A stretch of DNA of 27,758 bases from Branchiostoma floridae (GCF_000003815.2 NC_049983.1:9521665-9549422); one strand, 5' to 3'. Positions 9,440 to 18,699 are shown, numbered from the stretch's first letter. Notes: a model not told the origin generated them from the letters alone. Made by a program: numbers and translations.

Positions 9440-10260
9440 TCATTTTCTTTATAATTATATGCTTGGAGTTGGTTTATAAAATTTTGGCATTGATTATGCA
9501 AATTAGATCCCAAGTTTACAATTAATTGATATCAAATTGTATCAAGCATTACTTAAGTTATCAGCATATCATAAATCATGATGATCCTTTGATCCATTCT
9601 TGACTTATTCTCTTTCAAAGTCTTTAAATACACATCTTACTCTCTTTCTCAGTTACATATGTGACAACTTTGATGAATGTACTATAATGGAATGCAGTGG
9701 ATTTATGAACTTTTCCTAATCTATTATGCAAATTAGCTGTTAATTTGCATAATAAATATCACATTATATAAGTCTTCACTTAGGCTATCTACATGCCAAA
9801 AATCATCATGATCCATCAACACGTTCTGATAAATATGTATTGACATTTCTCAGCTACATATGTGACAAGTTTTAAAGCCCTATCATGGAATGTAATAAAT
9901 TTATAAAATATCCTCATTAATTATGCAAATTAGCTGTTGATTTGAATAATTGGTATCTCATTATGTAGGTCTTCACTTACGCTACCTACATACCAAAAAC
10001 ATGATGATCCGTCAACATGTTCATATTTTCTCATTAATTATGCAAATGATGCCATCATTTGCATAATTGATATCTATCGACATTTCTCTCCTTCCCAGCT
10101 ACATATGTGACAAGTTTGAAAGTCCTATCATGGAATGCAGTGGATTTATAAATTTTTCTCATTAATTATGCAAATTAGCTGCTGATTTGCATAATTAGTA
10201 TACCATTATGTAAATCATCACTCATTCTATCTACATACCAAAAATCATGACGATCCGTCA
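9440..10260. repeat. repeat cluster with inverted ATGCAAAT octamers
   Basis: The motif ATTATGCAAAT recurs at about 9493, 9723, 9920, 10037 and 10165. The last four are each followed within about 10 bases by ATTTGCATAAT, so each forms a hairpin. Between them, blocks such as ACATATGTGACAAGTTT, CATGGAATGCAGTGGATTTA and CTACATACCAAAAATCATGA recur at spacings of 115-230 bp. It looks like an internally repeated dispersed element and not a gene. It appears continuous with the repeat at 10260-10621. Confidence 0.7.
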
Positions 10261-10621
10261 TGTTGCAGAGTTATTCTCGTCCAAACTTTGAAAGGAAACC
10301 GGCACCTGCAGTTCAAAGCCGCTAGGGGGCCCAAACTCACAGCACTTACTCTCTGCCTCGAGGGCTATCTATCACTCAAAAATCATTATCACAGCATGTC
10401 CAGAACAGGAGATATCAAAAATTGAGGTTCTGCTGCAGTACCTTAGCAAGCCGCTAGGGGGCCCATTATCGAACTTGACCTTCGTTTTCCCGACCCCTAC
10501 CCACCTACCAAATATTATCGGGATACATCCAAGGCTTCTTGAGTTATGCTGTTAACACACAGACACACACACAGACTCACAAGCCCAAAACATAACCTTA
10601 GCCATTCTGGCAAAGGTAATA
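10260..10621 (+). repeat. dispersed repeat ending in (CA)n and GGCAAAGGTAATAA
   Basis: The block AGCCGCTAGGGGGCCC occurs twice (near 10316 and 10450). It is followed by GAACTTGACCTTCG, a CCCTACCCACC stretch, GTTAACACACAGACACACAC and AAAACATAACCTT. The same order occurs at 5028-5310. The terminal tract through about 10621 probably marks the element's 3' end. Non-coding. Confidence 0.7.
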
Positions 10622-10631
10622 AGCAAATATT

Positions 10632-10867
10632 GTAACGCAAGTTCACCTTGGAGTAACCTATATCCGATGTTTAAAAAAAACGGTATTTAAGGATATCAAG
10701 TCGACGGACGGTGTTTTCAAATTGTACTACTTTTAAAAATTTCTGCAGTTTGAACCCGCCGTCCATCAACTTGATATCCCTAAATATCCTGTTTTTAAAA
10801 CAACGGATGTAGGTTACCCTACGTATACCCTAAGTAAAAAACAAACAAACACGTAAACTAGCGTTAC
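10632..10867. mobile_element. long-palindrome MITE, copy 1
   Basis: The ends GTAACGC (10632) and GCGTTAC (to 10867) bound long imperfect arms: AGTAACCTATATCCGATG through the ATCAAGTCGACGGACGG block pairs with the region 10757-10826 (CCGTCCATCAACTTGATATC ... GGATGTAGGTTACCC). A second copy lies at 11774-11994. No coding capacity, so it needs an unseen transposase. Confidence 0.8.
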
Positions 10868-11199
10868 AAGTTTAGAACACCATCTTACCTTTAATCATAC
10901 GCTGCGAAAAACATATATTAGTCCTTTTAAAAATGTTACAAATGGTGATATTTATCATCAAGGGTGTGAACAACAAACTACTAATTCTATTAAACACCTG
11001 TTGTATGTCTATATGTACTGTTATACGCTTTGGTGTTTTGCTGTTGTTGTTGTTGACATCAACAGTTCTTTATTTTAATGCATTGCAGTCTAACATAGAA
11101 ACTCCGGTATCAAATATTTTGTTCTCCATTCTATGATTGTACCTTTGATTATCATATTGGAATAAAGGAGAACATAAAGATATTTCTAAAGATATCGAG
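10868..11199. other. spacer, downstream side of the minus-strand gene
   Basis: AT-rich sequence holding the candidate polyadenylation signal at 11069-11074. The hydrophobic plus-strand frame at 10933-11136 has no supporting features. Confidence 0.4.
11069..11074 (-). promoter_or_regulatory. candidate AATAAA polyadenylation signal
   Basis: TTTATT on the plus strand gives AATAAA on the minus strand about 180 bases after the candidate stop codon at 11253-11255. The position suits the 3' UTR end of the minus-strand gene, but the hexamer is common in AT-rich DNA. Confidence 0.35.
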
Positions 11200-11206
11200 A
11201 TGATGA

Positions 11207-11248
<42 letters not shown>
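11200..11248. repeat. (TTG)n / (CAA)n microsatellite
   Basis: Three GAT triplets followed by about thirteen GTT units. It lies a few bases beyond the candidate stop codon of the minus-strand gene, so it would fall in its 3' UTR. The poly-leucine plus-strand frame is an artefact. Confidence 0.9.
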
Positions 11249-11252
11249 CTGG

Positions 11253-11316
11253 TCAGGTCCAGGAGGCGACTTGCTGCCAGGACGTCTCGCCGGCTGGGAG
11301 CCTCAGAATTCCCGTG
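11253..11316 (-). CDS. probable terminal exon, cut by N gap
   Basis: Minus-strand frame running out of the gap reads TGILRLPAGETSWQQVASWT then TGA (11253-11255). It is GC-rich like the other exons and has the Trp-containing style of the preceding exon. The acceptor would lie inside 11317-11416 or just beyond. Linkage to the gene is inference. Confidence 0.5.
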
Positions 11317-14300
11317 NNNNNNNNNNNNNNNNNNNNNNNNNNNNNNNNNNNNNNNNNNNNNNNNNNNNNNNNNNNNNNNNNNNNNNNNNNNNNNNNNNNN
11401 NNNNNNNNNNNNNNNNCAAAGGACAACTTTTCAGCACCACGTGAGAAAACCAGTTGAAAACTGAAGTGTGGTTTCTAGAGGCTCTGACTTAAGGTTTGAC
11501 AGGTCTCACAACGAGTAATCCGGATAAAGAATGGAATCTTTTACGTTTTCACTTTTTATATCATACTTCAAATATGAAAGAAAGCTTGTGCCCCTGGGAC
11601 GCTCACGGTCTTGCTCACTTCACCCACCTCTAAAAATGGAAACCTGACTTCGGTTGGGGAGGTAAAAGACGGTGGAAGGAGAGGAGTGGGCTCTGTCTGC
11701 TTCTCAAATAGCGTGCTCTATGCACAGTGGATAACAAACCACTACCCTCACAGCCTAAATAGTGGGTCTACATGTAACGCTAGTTGACCTTTATCCAAAG
11801 GGTAACCTATATTCGTTGTGTTTTCCCACACGGTATTAAGGGATATCATGTCTACAGACGGTGGTTTCAAGTTGTAATATGTTCAAACTATTGTAGCTTA
11901 AAATCTATCGTCCGTCGACTTGATATTCCTAAAAATCCGTTTTTGGAAGCAACGGATATAGGTTACCCCTCGGATAAAGGTGAAGTAGCGTTACCTTTAC
12001 CTCTTGTATGCCCTTTGTGACATTGTCAAAATAAGTCACTGACTTGAGTGCATATTGTCCATGTGTCTCTTGAAGCAACAAATACAACTTTGGTCTCTGT
12101 ACGGTCGCTCGGCCATCGCCCTTTACTGAAAAGTGTTATTTTGTGACAGGGAGAAACAAAAACAAACCTCTCCACGTGGTTCCATGTGCCGTAGAGCCAT
12201 CTGCATTCTCTCCCTCCTTCACCTCCATGGCGGGTACGTAGTCCGCCCCCCTGGCCCTGGTCCAGTCGTCCCGCGGGACGGAGAACCAGTTCCTCCCGTC
12301 ATCCTCGCTCATCATGTAGGCCCTGCCGCAGTGACTCACCCCGTACAGCTGGGACTCCGCCCGGGACACGCCCAGCAGGCTACCCAGCATCGGGCTCAGA
12401 ACTACAACAGGCACAGGAAGGGAAAAATAAATCTAAAGGCAGAGAAGTCTAGCGTCAGTTAGTCTATATCATTAGCGATACCAAGTACTGCAAGATAGTT
12501 TAGGATTTCGGATTGAAAGGATTGGTTAGCGGTTGGTTCAGGTAAACGTTTCATCGAGAATATCTTGGCATTAAACAACAATCTTTCCATGCGATTTGTG
12601 ATTACAATCACGTACCTGTGATTACAAACACTATTCAGTACCATCAGATGTACTGAGACTGTTAGAAACAGTACTCAAACATCGCATAACGAATTTCTTC
12701 ATTCACAACCAAGACATAAAGTCACAGCCGAAGTTTCGGTGACTGTCTGTCACCTTCTTCACTATCGATGTAAATATATAAATACTTTACATTTGGGACC
12801 AGATCTGTAAGCAGCGACGCCTTAGCTGCAGTACAATGTGATACAGTAAAAAAAATGCACCTAGTCGTTACAATTGGCCATGAATTTAAATGTCTTGGTT
12901 GTGAATAGAAGACCTTGCCACCCAGGATTTTCTCCAACCTGATGAACTTATTCACGAATGGGAGAAGTGATAGCGAATAGAAAATAGAAAATGTTAGCAA
13001 TAAATGTTTAAGCTACCAATTCAGACAGTTTGCAAATGATCTACAGAAACGGAACGGATGTGAGATCAAGCTATTGCTTTCATGTCCCATACCCCGCCAG
13101 TTCTCATGTTCCGACTTGCTGTTTTCATCATGGGAGAAGCAGGCATTTAGTCCCTTGCGGCGTCTGAAATAAAAATCACGAAGAGAAATGAATTCCATAC
13201 TGTATATCAATCTCGTGCTGGCTTAAGATAAGAAGTTAAGAAGTTAAGTTAAGAAGTAAAGGCTCAAATGTTGATAACTTCTCCTATATCAGAATGTACA
13301 TTTTTTCTTTATTTTCGTGAAATAAATCTTTCGATTTGTCTACCTGGACTAAATGGGCGGCTCATTGAAGTTTGCTGTTGTACTGTTAAGCTTCTGACTG
13401 TTTATTTCATAGTAGAAAATCAGAACATTGGGCTGTGAGGATATCGTTCAACTTACCTGGCGTAGTTACAAAAGTACACCTTGTTGTTCTGTGAATCCAC
13501 CAGAAAACTCTTTTCGCGAAATTCTGAAAAGAAAAATGGACAAGTAAGTAAACGATGCCAACAATCTTCTTAGAAAGCGAATGTTTCTTGTGCCCTGTGA
13601 AGGAGAACCAGCAGCCGTCGCAACAGGTTGTGAATCGAATTTCAATCAGATTTGTTCTTTTTAATTATTTTTTTATTTTTAAGAACAGCAAGTCACTTAC
13701 CTGGTACGTTCTGTCTCTCAGGGTTCTCTGAAAGAAATGAGAAGGCATATTTAATTCTACCTTTTCCATGTATATAGTATACACTTCACTACAGTATTTC
13801 CATAGGCAACGAAAACGAGTTTAACTTTACCTACGGTATGATAGAAACAATGACCTGGCATCTAGAGAACATACATGCATTGTTACACCTGTCAATATCA
13901 AATGTACGTGATCTTGTGGGCGGGGACTGTGTGGCGGGGAACGCACGATGTAAAAAGTCATAATTTTCACCACTTACACAGTTATTTTTACCTGAACACA
14001 TGCATGGGCCATAGTAAATACTCACTGTTTGAACATGACAGGAGTATGGAAAGTGAAATGAGGTACACATACCGACGATTTTGTAGAAGAATTGCAGCAG
14101 CTTTGCCTCTGTACGCAGACGCTTCCCCAGGAGTGCTGTCCCGCGGTACAGGGTCTCCACAGGCCCCACAAAGCGGTGGTCTCCCGCCCGCTCCTTCTCG
14201 TCAGGGTCGATCCGCATCTTAAACGTGAACTGGGGACGATCGTCCAGTTTGAGCTCAGGCCACTAAGGAATGAACGAAACACAAAGTCCAGGAAAATAAT

Positions 14301-14871
14301 TGCTGAAGAGTACGTTTGATTAGTAAAAAGAAACGAATTCTAGATTTAAAAAAATTATTTGCCATGATCGTTCACAGGGCTTGATTAGATCTAGATGTAG
14401 GTGCATGACAATTTTACATTTACGGACACTAATCTACAAACGACTTTATAGTGTAGTATGTTTGTACATAGCATGCCGACAGGACACAGCCATTTCTAAG
14501 ATTTTTTTTGTGGTCATGATCTTGCCTATATGATAACAATGAATAATATGGTACATTAAACGAATCCTCTTTAATTTTGTTTGGACCCACAATACGTTTG
14601 GCATTTAAGGTATTCTACCTTCATATTCTAAAATCACATAAGAGAGGAGGACCAGAATGTAACAGTGCGATATTCTCCACCCTATCCTTATCATACCTTG
14701 AACAAGACCTTGTTTGCTTTGACGATGACTGTTGGGCGTGGCCCGTCCGTCAGTCTGCCGAGGCTGACGTACTTGATGTACGGAGTTGAGATCAGCTTCA
14801 TGGTGACGTTGTACGCCGCTGCCGTGGAGTTGGGGTCATGGCGAAGGTCTACGTTAAACGTTACCATTTCC
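11253..14871 (-). CDS. multi-exon gene, uncharacterised extracellular-type protein (5' end missing)
   Basis: Minus-strand exons in transcript order: 14871-14697, 14262-14073, 13727-13701, 13523-13457, 13163-13093, 12401-12168, then a probable terminal exon cut by an N gap (stop 11253-11255). All visible introns are GT-AG and every phase matches its neighbour (0, 1, 1, 2, 1). The first 58 residues contain RHDPNSTAAAYNVTMKL, like a beta-sandwich repeat of secreted or cell-surface proteins, with N-glycosylation sequons NST and NVT. The next part is charged. Residues from the fourth to sixth exons include CNYA, NACFSHDE and a Trp/Gly-rich stretch, YGVSHCGRAYMMSEDDGRNW, that recalls BNR or propeller-type S-x-D-D-G-x-x-W motifs. 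No transmembrane segment is seen. I cannot name the family. More 5' exons must lie beyond 14871. Confidence 0.75.
11317..11416. other. assembly gap (100 N)
   Basis: A run of exactly 100 N, commonly used for gaps of unknown length. It removes the start of the probable terminal exon. Confidence 0.99.
11774..11994. mobile_element. long-palindrome MITE, copy 2
   Basis: Same family as 10632-10867: ends GTAACGCTAGTTGACCTTTA (11774) and GGTGAAGTAGCGTTAC (to 11994), with internal arms GGGTAACCTATATTCG and CGGATATAGGTTACCC. It lies in the last intron of the minus-strand gene. The plus-strand frame across it is chance. Confidence 0.8.
12085..12126. repeat. solo end related to the 3423-3601 MITE
   Basis: CTTTGGTCTCTGTACGGTCG resembles CTTTGGTCACTGTACGGTTG at 3564-3583, followed by similar GCTCRGC sequence. 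No partner arm was found nearby, so this is a fragment. Confidence 0.4.
12168..12401 (-). CDS. internal exon (78 codons' length, phase 1-1)
   Basis: Acceptor TTCCTGTGCCTGTTGTAG immediately before 12401; donor GAG|GTTTGT after 12168. 234 nt, phase 1 at both ends, so it could be skipped without a frame change. It encodes SRAESQLYGVSHCGRAYMM and SEDDGRNWFSVPRDDW. It is the GC-richest exon. The overlapping plus-strand frame is its shadow. Confidence 0.85.
12402..13092 (-). other. intron
   Basis: AT-rich intron between exons ending at 13093 and starting at 12401. It contains no recognised repeat or second gene. Confidence 0.6.
13093..13163 (-). CDS. internal exon (71 nt)
   Basis: Acceptor ATTTTTATTTCAG before 13163; donor CGGG|GTATGG after 13093. 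Encodes RRKGLNACFSHDENSKSEHE and then NWR. Phase 2 in, phase 1 out, matching both neighbours. Confidence 0.8.
13457..13523 (-). CDS. internal exon (67 nt)
   Basis: Acceptor TTTTTCTTTTCAG before 13523; strong donor CAG|GTAAGT after 13457. Encodes FREKSFLVDSQNNKVYFCNY plus A. Phase 1 in, phase 2 out. Confidence 0.85.
13701..13727 (-). CDS. 27-nt microexon
   Basis: Acceptor CATTTCTTTCAG before 13727 and donor CAG|GTAAGTGAC after 13701 enclose exactly 27 nt, phase 1 at both ends, encoding NPERQNVP between split codons. Its phases fit both flanking exons and the splice signals are strong on both sides. It would form a short hydrophilic linker and could be skipped in frame. Confidence 0.75.
13728..14072 (-). 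other. intron
   Basis: Intron between the exon ending at 14073 and the microexon at 13727. The short frames on both strands have no support. Confidence 0.55.
14073..14262 (-). CDS. internal exon (190 nt)
   Basis: Acceptor CGTTCATTCCTTAG before 14262; donor GTCG|GTATGT after 14073. Phase 0 in, phase 1 out. Encodes 63 residues starting WPELKLDDRPQFTFKMRIDP and including HRFVGPVETLYRGTALLGKR. The two other frames open here are shadows. Confidence 0.85.
14263..14696 (-). other. intron
   Basis: AT-rich intron between the two most 5' supported exons. Nothing else recognised. Confidence 0.55.
14697..14871 (-). CDS. most 5' well-supported exon (175 nt)
   Basis: Acceptor CTCTCTTTTTCAG before 14871; donor AAG|GTATGA after 14697. 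Phase 2 in, phase 0 out. Encodes 58 residues beginning EMVTFNVDLRHDPNSTAAAY, with sequons NST and NVT, in the style of an extracellular beta-sandwich repeat. The phase shows that at least one coding exon lies upstream. Confidence 0.85.
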
Positions 14872-15024
14872 CTGAAAAAGAGAGTTTATTTACTTGTAAA
14901 TGCATGATTATATTCTAGAGTATTATCATTGACGAAAGAAAGATAATATGAAAGTTACACTATTTATTAATGGTGATGAATTGACGATACCAGTCACGTA
15001 TGGTTTAATATTCCAGTCAAAAGC

Positions 15025-15440
15025 CTAATACAATGTATTTGGGCCTAATACAATGTATTCCAGGGCCTAATACAATGTATTCCTCAAATACAATGTATTA
15101 CATCCACTGTATTACTCAAATACAATGTATTACGATTTCAAATACAATGTATTTCACAAATACAATGTATTACAGAGGCAAAATACATTGTAGTGAGCCC
15201 AATACATTGGAGCCCAATACATTGTAGTGAGCCCAATACATTGTAGTGAGCCCAATACATTGTAGTGAGCCCAATACACTGTAATACACTGTATTGAGTC
15301 CAATACACTGTATTGAGTCAAATACATTGTACTGAGTCAATTACATTGTAGTGAGTCAAATACATCGTAGTTAGTCAAATACACTGTACTGAGTCCTACA
15401 CAGTGTACTGAGTCCAATACACTGTACAGAGTCGTATACA
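15025..15440. repeat. AATACAATGTATT minisatellite with an orientation switch
   Basis: More than 20 degenerate units of roughly 13-22 bp. From about 15028 to 15175 the core reads ATACAATGTATT; from about 15182 onward it reads ATACATTGTA, often within GAGCCCAATACATTGTAGT. The second core is the reverse complement of the first, so the array flips near 15180 and could fold back on itself. It lies upstream of the most 5' supported exon, probably in an intron. The Asn/Thr/Met-rich translation is an artefact. Confidence 0.9.
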
Positions 15441-15511
15441 ATGTATTTCAAAGTAAACTACATTACATGCAGTACCACTTCCCTCCGCCAGGGATGTAGC
15501 ACTCCACTTAC

Positions 15512-15554
15512 AAGGGTATCATAGGGGATCTGGGTATCAGTAGACGAACTTGTA
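15512..15554 (-). CDS. possible further upstream exon (43 nt)
   Basis: A strong donor CTT|GTAAGTGG follows 15512. With an acceptor TTTGAATTTCGCCAG before 15554 the exon would be 43 nt and end in phase 2, as the exon at 14871 requires, encoding QVRLLIPRSPMIP. The acceptor has a weak pyrimidine tract and the peptide is not diagnostic, so this is tentative. Confidence 0.28.
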
Positions 15555-15577
15555 CTGGCGAAATTCAAAGAATGCCA

Positions 15578-16854
15578 CGTGCGACGCCTGCATGCAGATA
15601 CGACTTTTTTTCTAATTTCATTTTGTATTGCTGAACATTCATAATATACAGGAATAACAAATACTTATTTTTCCCCCATTGACATGGATTTTTGTGTTAG
15701 AAAATTTACCAAATGTCTGCTAAGGTACATTGCTGTGGACTTGAATTCGTGTTAAGAGATGATGATTTTAAGATAAATCTATCAAAAAACGGAGCAGAAT
15801 AGTACCATGGTGCATGTGGCATGTCTCAAAAGAATATAAGCGTGAAATTTGTATCATGATATGGAACAGGAAAAATAAGATCCCATCATACTCCAGAATT
15901 GCTGTAAGTTGCATGTTCTGCACGTCAAGGAATTATCCAATGATGGCATTATTATGAAAAGGAAAGTCACTTCGGATCCTCATTTTATATGACCTATCAT
16001 GTGTCTGTGCGAAAATATGCTACGTAAATTACGTCATGGGACGTCATGGGTCAGAAACGGAGGAAGACCCCCTAAATTTCTGAAAATTAGGACGGCATTT
16101 CGCCAAATGATGTCACCTGAGATAATAAGTGATTGATGAAAAACTGACTTTAAAACTTAAGAAAATCAATTCGTGAAGTGACCGAGGACACGTCACTCAT
16201 CTTCCTGGATTTCTCGGCAGACAATTGTTACAAACCACAGTGTACATAAAGTACATATAATCGGCACGTATTCAGAAATCATTAGTGACCAAAGTAGTAT
16301 ATTACTGAACAAATCCCAGTGGCATACAACATATCCCGCAAACGCAAAATGTACAGGGTTCCCCGGTTGTTAAGTGAGCCTGTTTATGACCAGAAGTTTG
16401 ACGCTAAACTTTAGAACAATCGCTGTGAACAGAAGTTATGACATACAGAACATTTGCTGTGAAAGTCGTGACCTTTCCGTTAAACAGCAAAGGTCTCACT
16501 ATGATAACAACGTGCTCGCTATGAAAACGTTGTAACTTGACAGAAATACATCGCCGTAGAAAATAGTCTTATCTTTCTCGCACCTTCATGCACAGAAATC
16601 CGTGTTTCTTGTACCCCTGTCGTATTATATACGATCTTCGGACGTACTTCGCTATCGCAGGAAGGGCCTTGCGTATTTGACGCCAAAAAACTATCCCTGT
16701 TGACGTCACGTTTAAGCGAGGCTCGTGCCATCGACGGTGAATAGATCTATGATGATCGATGTTCCATGACCTCATACACGCGGACAAGGTAACACAAAAC
16801 GTCCCTCAAAAAAGGCAAGAGATCAATAAATGTTGCTTATTTTGTTGTCGAAAT
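15578..16854 (+). repeat. left arm of large inverted repeat
   Basis: Reverse-complementary to 26416-27758 at high identity over about 1.25 kb; scattered single-base differences are visible, and I estimate above 95 percent by eye. The partner runs off the window, so the outer boundary may lie further left. The inner boundary is at 16854/26416, inside a family A element (16612-17249 here, 26204-26724 in the other arm). No protein gene is recognisable in the arm; its frames have no support. Confidence 0.93.
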
Positions 16855-17249
16855 GACATGTCGCGATCGTCGCCCGAACGTCTCCCAACTGATGGGCATT
16901 CGCCATCCGAATTGCTCTCGATGATTAATAACTAGATCTGTGCTGGATTGACGCACGACTATCAATCGAATGTCGACCGATAACCTTGTGAGGTACGCAC
17001 CATTTCCACGCACGATGTCCGACTCCTCGGTAACGAGCTCTGCGATCTCAGAGATCTCTTGCGACTTATCGCTTATTTTAAGAACATGTTTCGCTGCACC
17101 GCGACCATCGTACGACCCCTGAAAATCGCCGGCGATCCCGAAAAATCGCGGGATGATCGTGAGAACATCGGACGTCTTACTCACGAAAATGTCATTTAAA
17201 GCTCGCAGAAACGTCGTCCGAATGATTTTCGATTAGTGTAACAGGGGTA
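16612..17249. mobile_element. family A DNA transposon remnant, mosaic copy
   Basis: It starts TACCCCTGTCGTATTATATA and ends GTGTAACAGGGGTA, so the ends are short inverted repeats; TCGGACG-like sequence recurs inside both. The first part (to 16854) matches the element in the right arm (26724-26416). From 16855 it switches to sequence matching, inverted, 22900-23240 (CCGGCGATC, ACATGTTTCGC, GTAACGAGCTCTGCGA) and, direct, 18360-18540. Non-coding. The 115-residue minus-strand frame across it is a repeat artefact. Confidence 0.65.
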
Positions 17250-17854
17250 TAAGCCCTGGTCACAAAGCGCATGCGACGTCCTTGCGATTCCGCATATTGC
17301 ACGATGATCGCAGTGAGTCGAAGCTAAATCGTAATCGAAATCAGCCATCGCAGCTGAGTGTAGTACGATTTTCCACTCGTGCCTCTTCCTCCCCCAACTG
17401 TCCCTGTCGACGTCACCTATAAGCGAGGCTTGTGCAATCACCTGTGAGTAAATCTATGAACCTCCCATTACCTCTTGCACGCGGACGAGGTAACACAAGA
17501 CGTTCCTCACAAAAAGGCAAAAGATCAATAGATTTTGATTCTTTTGTCGTATGAATCTTTTTAACCAATGAATGGAGTGCGCGGGCATAATGATGAAAGA
17601 AAAGAAATATGTCACAAAGCCAGCCTACATACTACCACGGGGCCACAATGTCAGAATTACCCTCAAGTTTCGGAAAGGCCAATATTTGCAAACAAACGGA
17701 AGTCGTTCGCCATCTGATTTGCAGTCGATGAGCAACAAGTAGGTCTGTGCTCGCCTATCACCTTGACAAAGATTGAGCATAGTTGCACTTATTAGACAGA
17801 TATCATTAATACCACACCTCTGAAGCCCCTACGCATGTGTGTATAGAGTGAAAG

Positions 17855-18180
17855 ATGACGCCGAGAAAGAAGGGCAAAAAAGTTACCAAGACAAAAGTGT
17901 CAGAAGAGCGTGGCTCCGGAGACGAAGAATCCCGAGATGATGGTGAGAAGAAAGAGGAGGAAAAACATGACGGACCAGTGGACAAAGTGGAAGACGCCAT
18001 AGCAGATTTCTTTGAGGCGGACCCTCTGCACTACGGGCCAACCTGACTACAAGACCAAGGAAAAGAAAAAGATCCTCATGGAAAGATTCAAACGACGTAA
18101 TTCAGAAAGCATGGGACATGTTTCAGTCATGTGCAAAATTAATGACAGGACCAATTGACAGAAGCTCGGTCCAGGCTTGC
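17855..18180 (+). pseudogene. decayed MADF-like coding remnant
   Basis: From ATG at 17855 the frame encodes a Lys/Glu/Asp-rich leader (MTPRKKGKKVTKTK...), then VEDAIADFFEADPLHYGPT before a stop at 18044-18046. One base over, the frame continues PDYKTKEKKKILMERF, and after a further shift DVIQKAWDMFQSCAK. The order F-F-E-x-x-P-x-x-Y, D-Y-K-x-K-x-K-K and A-W-x-M-F is the layout of MADF/Myb-like DNA-binding domains, which occur both in host factors and in accessory proteins of some DNA transposons. It lies within the family B element, so I infer a captured or ancestral accessory gene, now dead. Confidence 0.45.
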
Positions 18181-18685
18181 AGAACATTCTCCCCACACAA
18201 ACAGAATGCTAGTAGGAAACACGCCCGACTTCACTGACTTTGCACAAGAGCAAGATGTGGAGGAAGGTCGCCAGAGTTTGTGCGATACTCCTAGATTCTG
18301 CGGGCCGTCTCAGTTTTAGCGAGAATCGTCTGACTTTTGGAGGTGAAATCGGTCATCAATCGTTGGATTGACTTCCAACTATCAATCGAATGTCGACCGA
18401 TACCTATGCGAGGTACGGACGATCTGCAGGTGACTCGGTAACGAGCTCTGCGACCTCAGAGATCACCGGTGACTTATGTTAAGAACATGTTTCGCTACAC
18501 CGCGACCATCTTGGACCCCTGAAAATAGCCGGTACGCTCTTATGACCTTATCGTACGATGTCCTACGATCTTTGTGAGCACGGTTTTATATATACTCTAG
18601 TATAAACCATTGCTTCCGATTCTTTCTAGACTTACGACGTACTGCGCTTATATCGCGCATAAAACCTCCATCGCAGCAAATCGTA

Positions 18686-18699
18686 CGTATACGCGCTTT
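18686..18699. repeat. target-site duplication of the LINE (3' side)
   Basis: CGTATACGCGCTTT, identical to 22058-22071. It directly abuts the poly(A) end of the LINE (T-run on this strand), so the last T bases of the match are ambiguous. Confidence 0.88.

Noticed and set aside
11200-11316. plus-strand frame starting with a leucine run that resembles a signal peptide
   Set aside because: It is the (TTG)n microsatellite read in one frame, and it ends in the N gap. The opposite strand has the more convincing exon.
12133-12462. plus-strand 109-codon frame
   Set aside because: It is the shadow of the minus-strand exon 12168-12401, which has matching splice sites and phase.
14022-14319. three further open frames over 14073-14262
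   Set aside because: Only the minus-strand frame starting WPELKL is in phase with both neighbouring exons.
15033-15227. 64-codon frame rich in Met, Tyr and Thr
   Set aside because: It is a translation of the minisatellite.
16837-17441. minus-strand frames of 115 and 81 codons
   Set aside because: They lie across non-coding family A and B repeats and are not conserved in frame between repeat copies.
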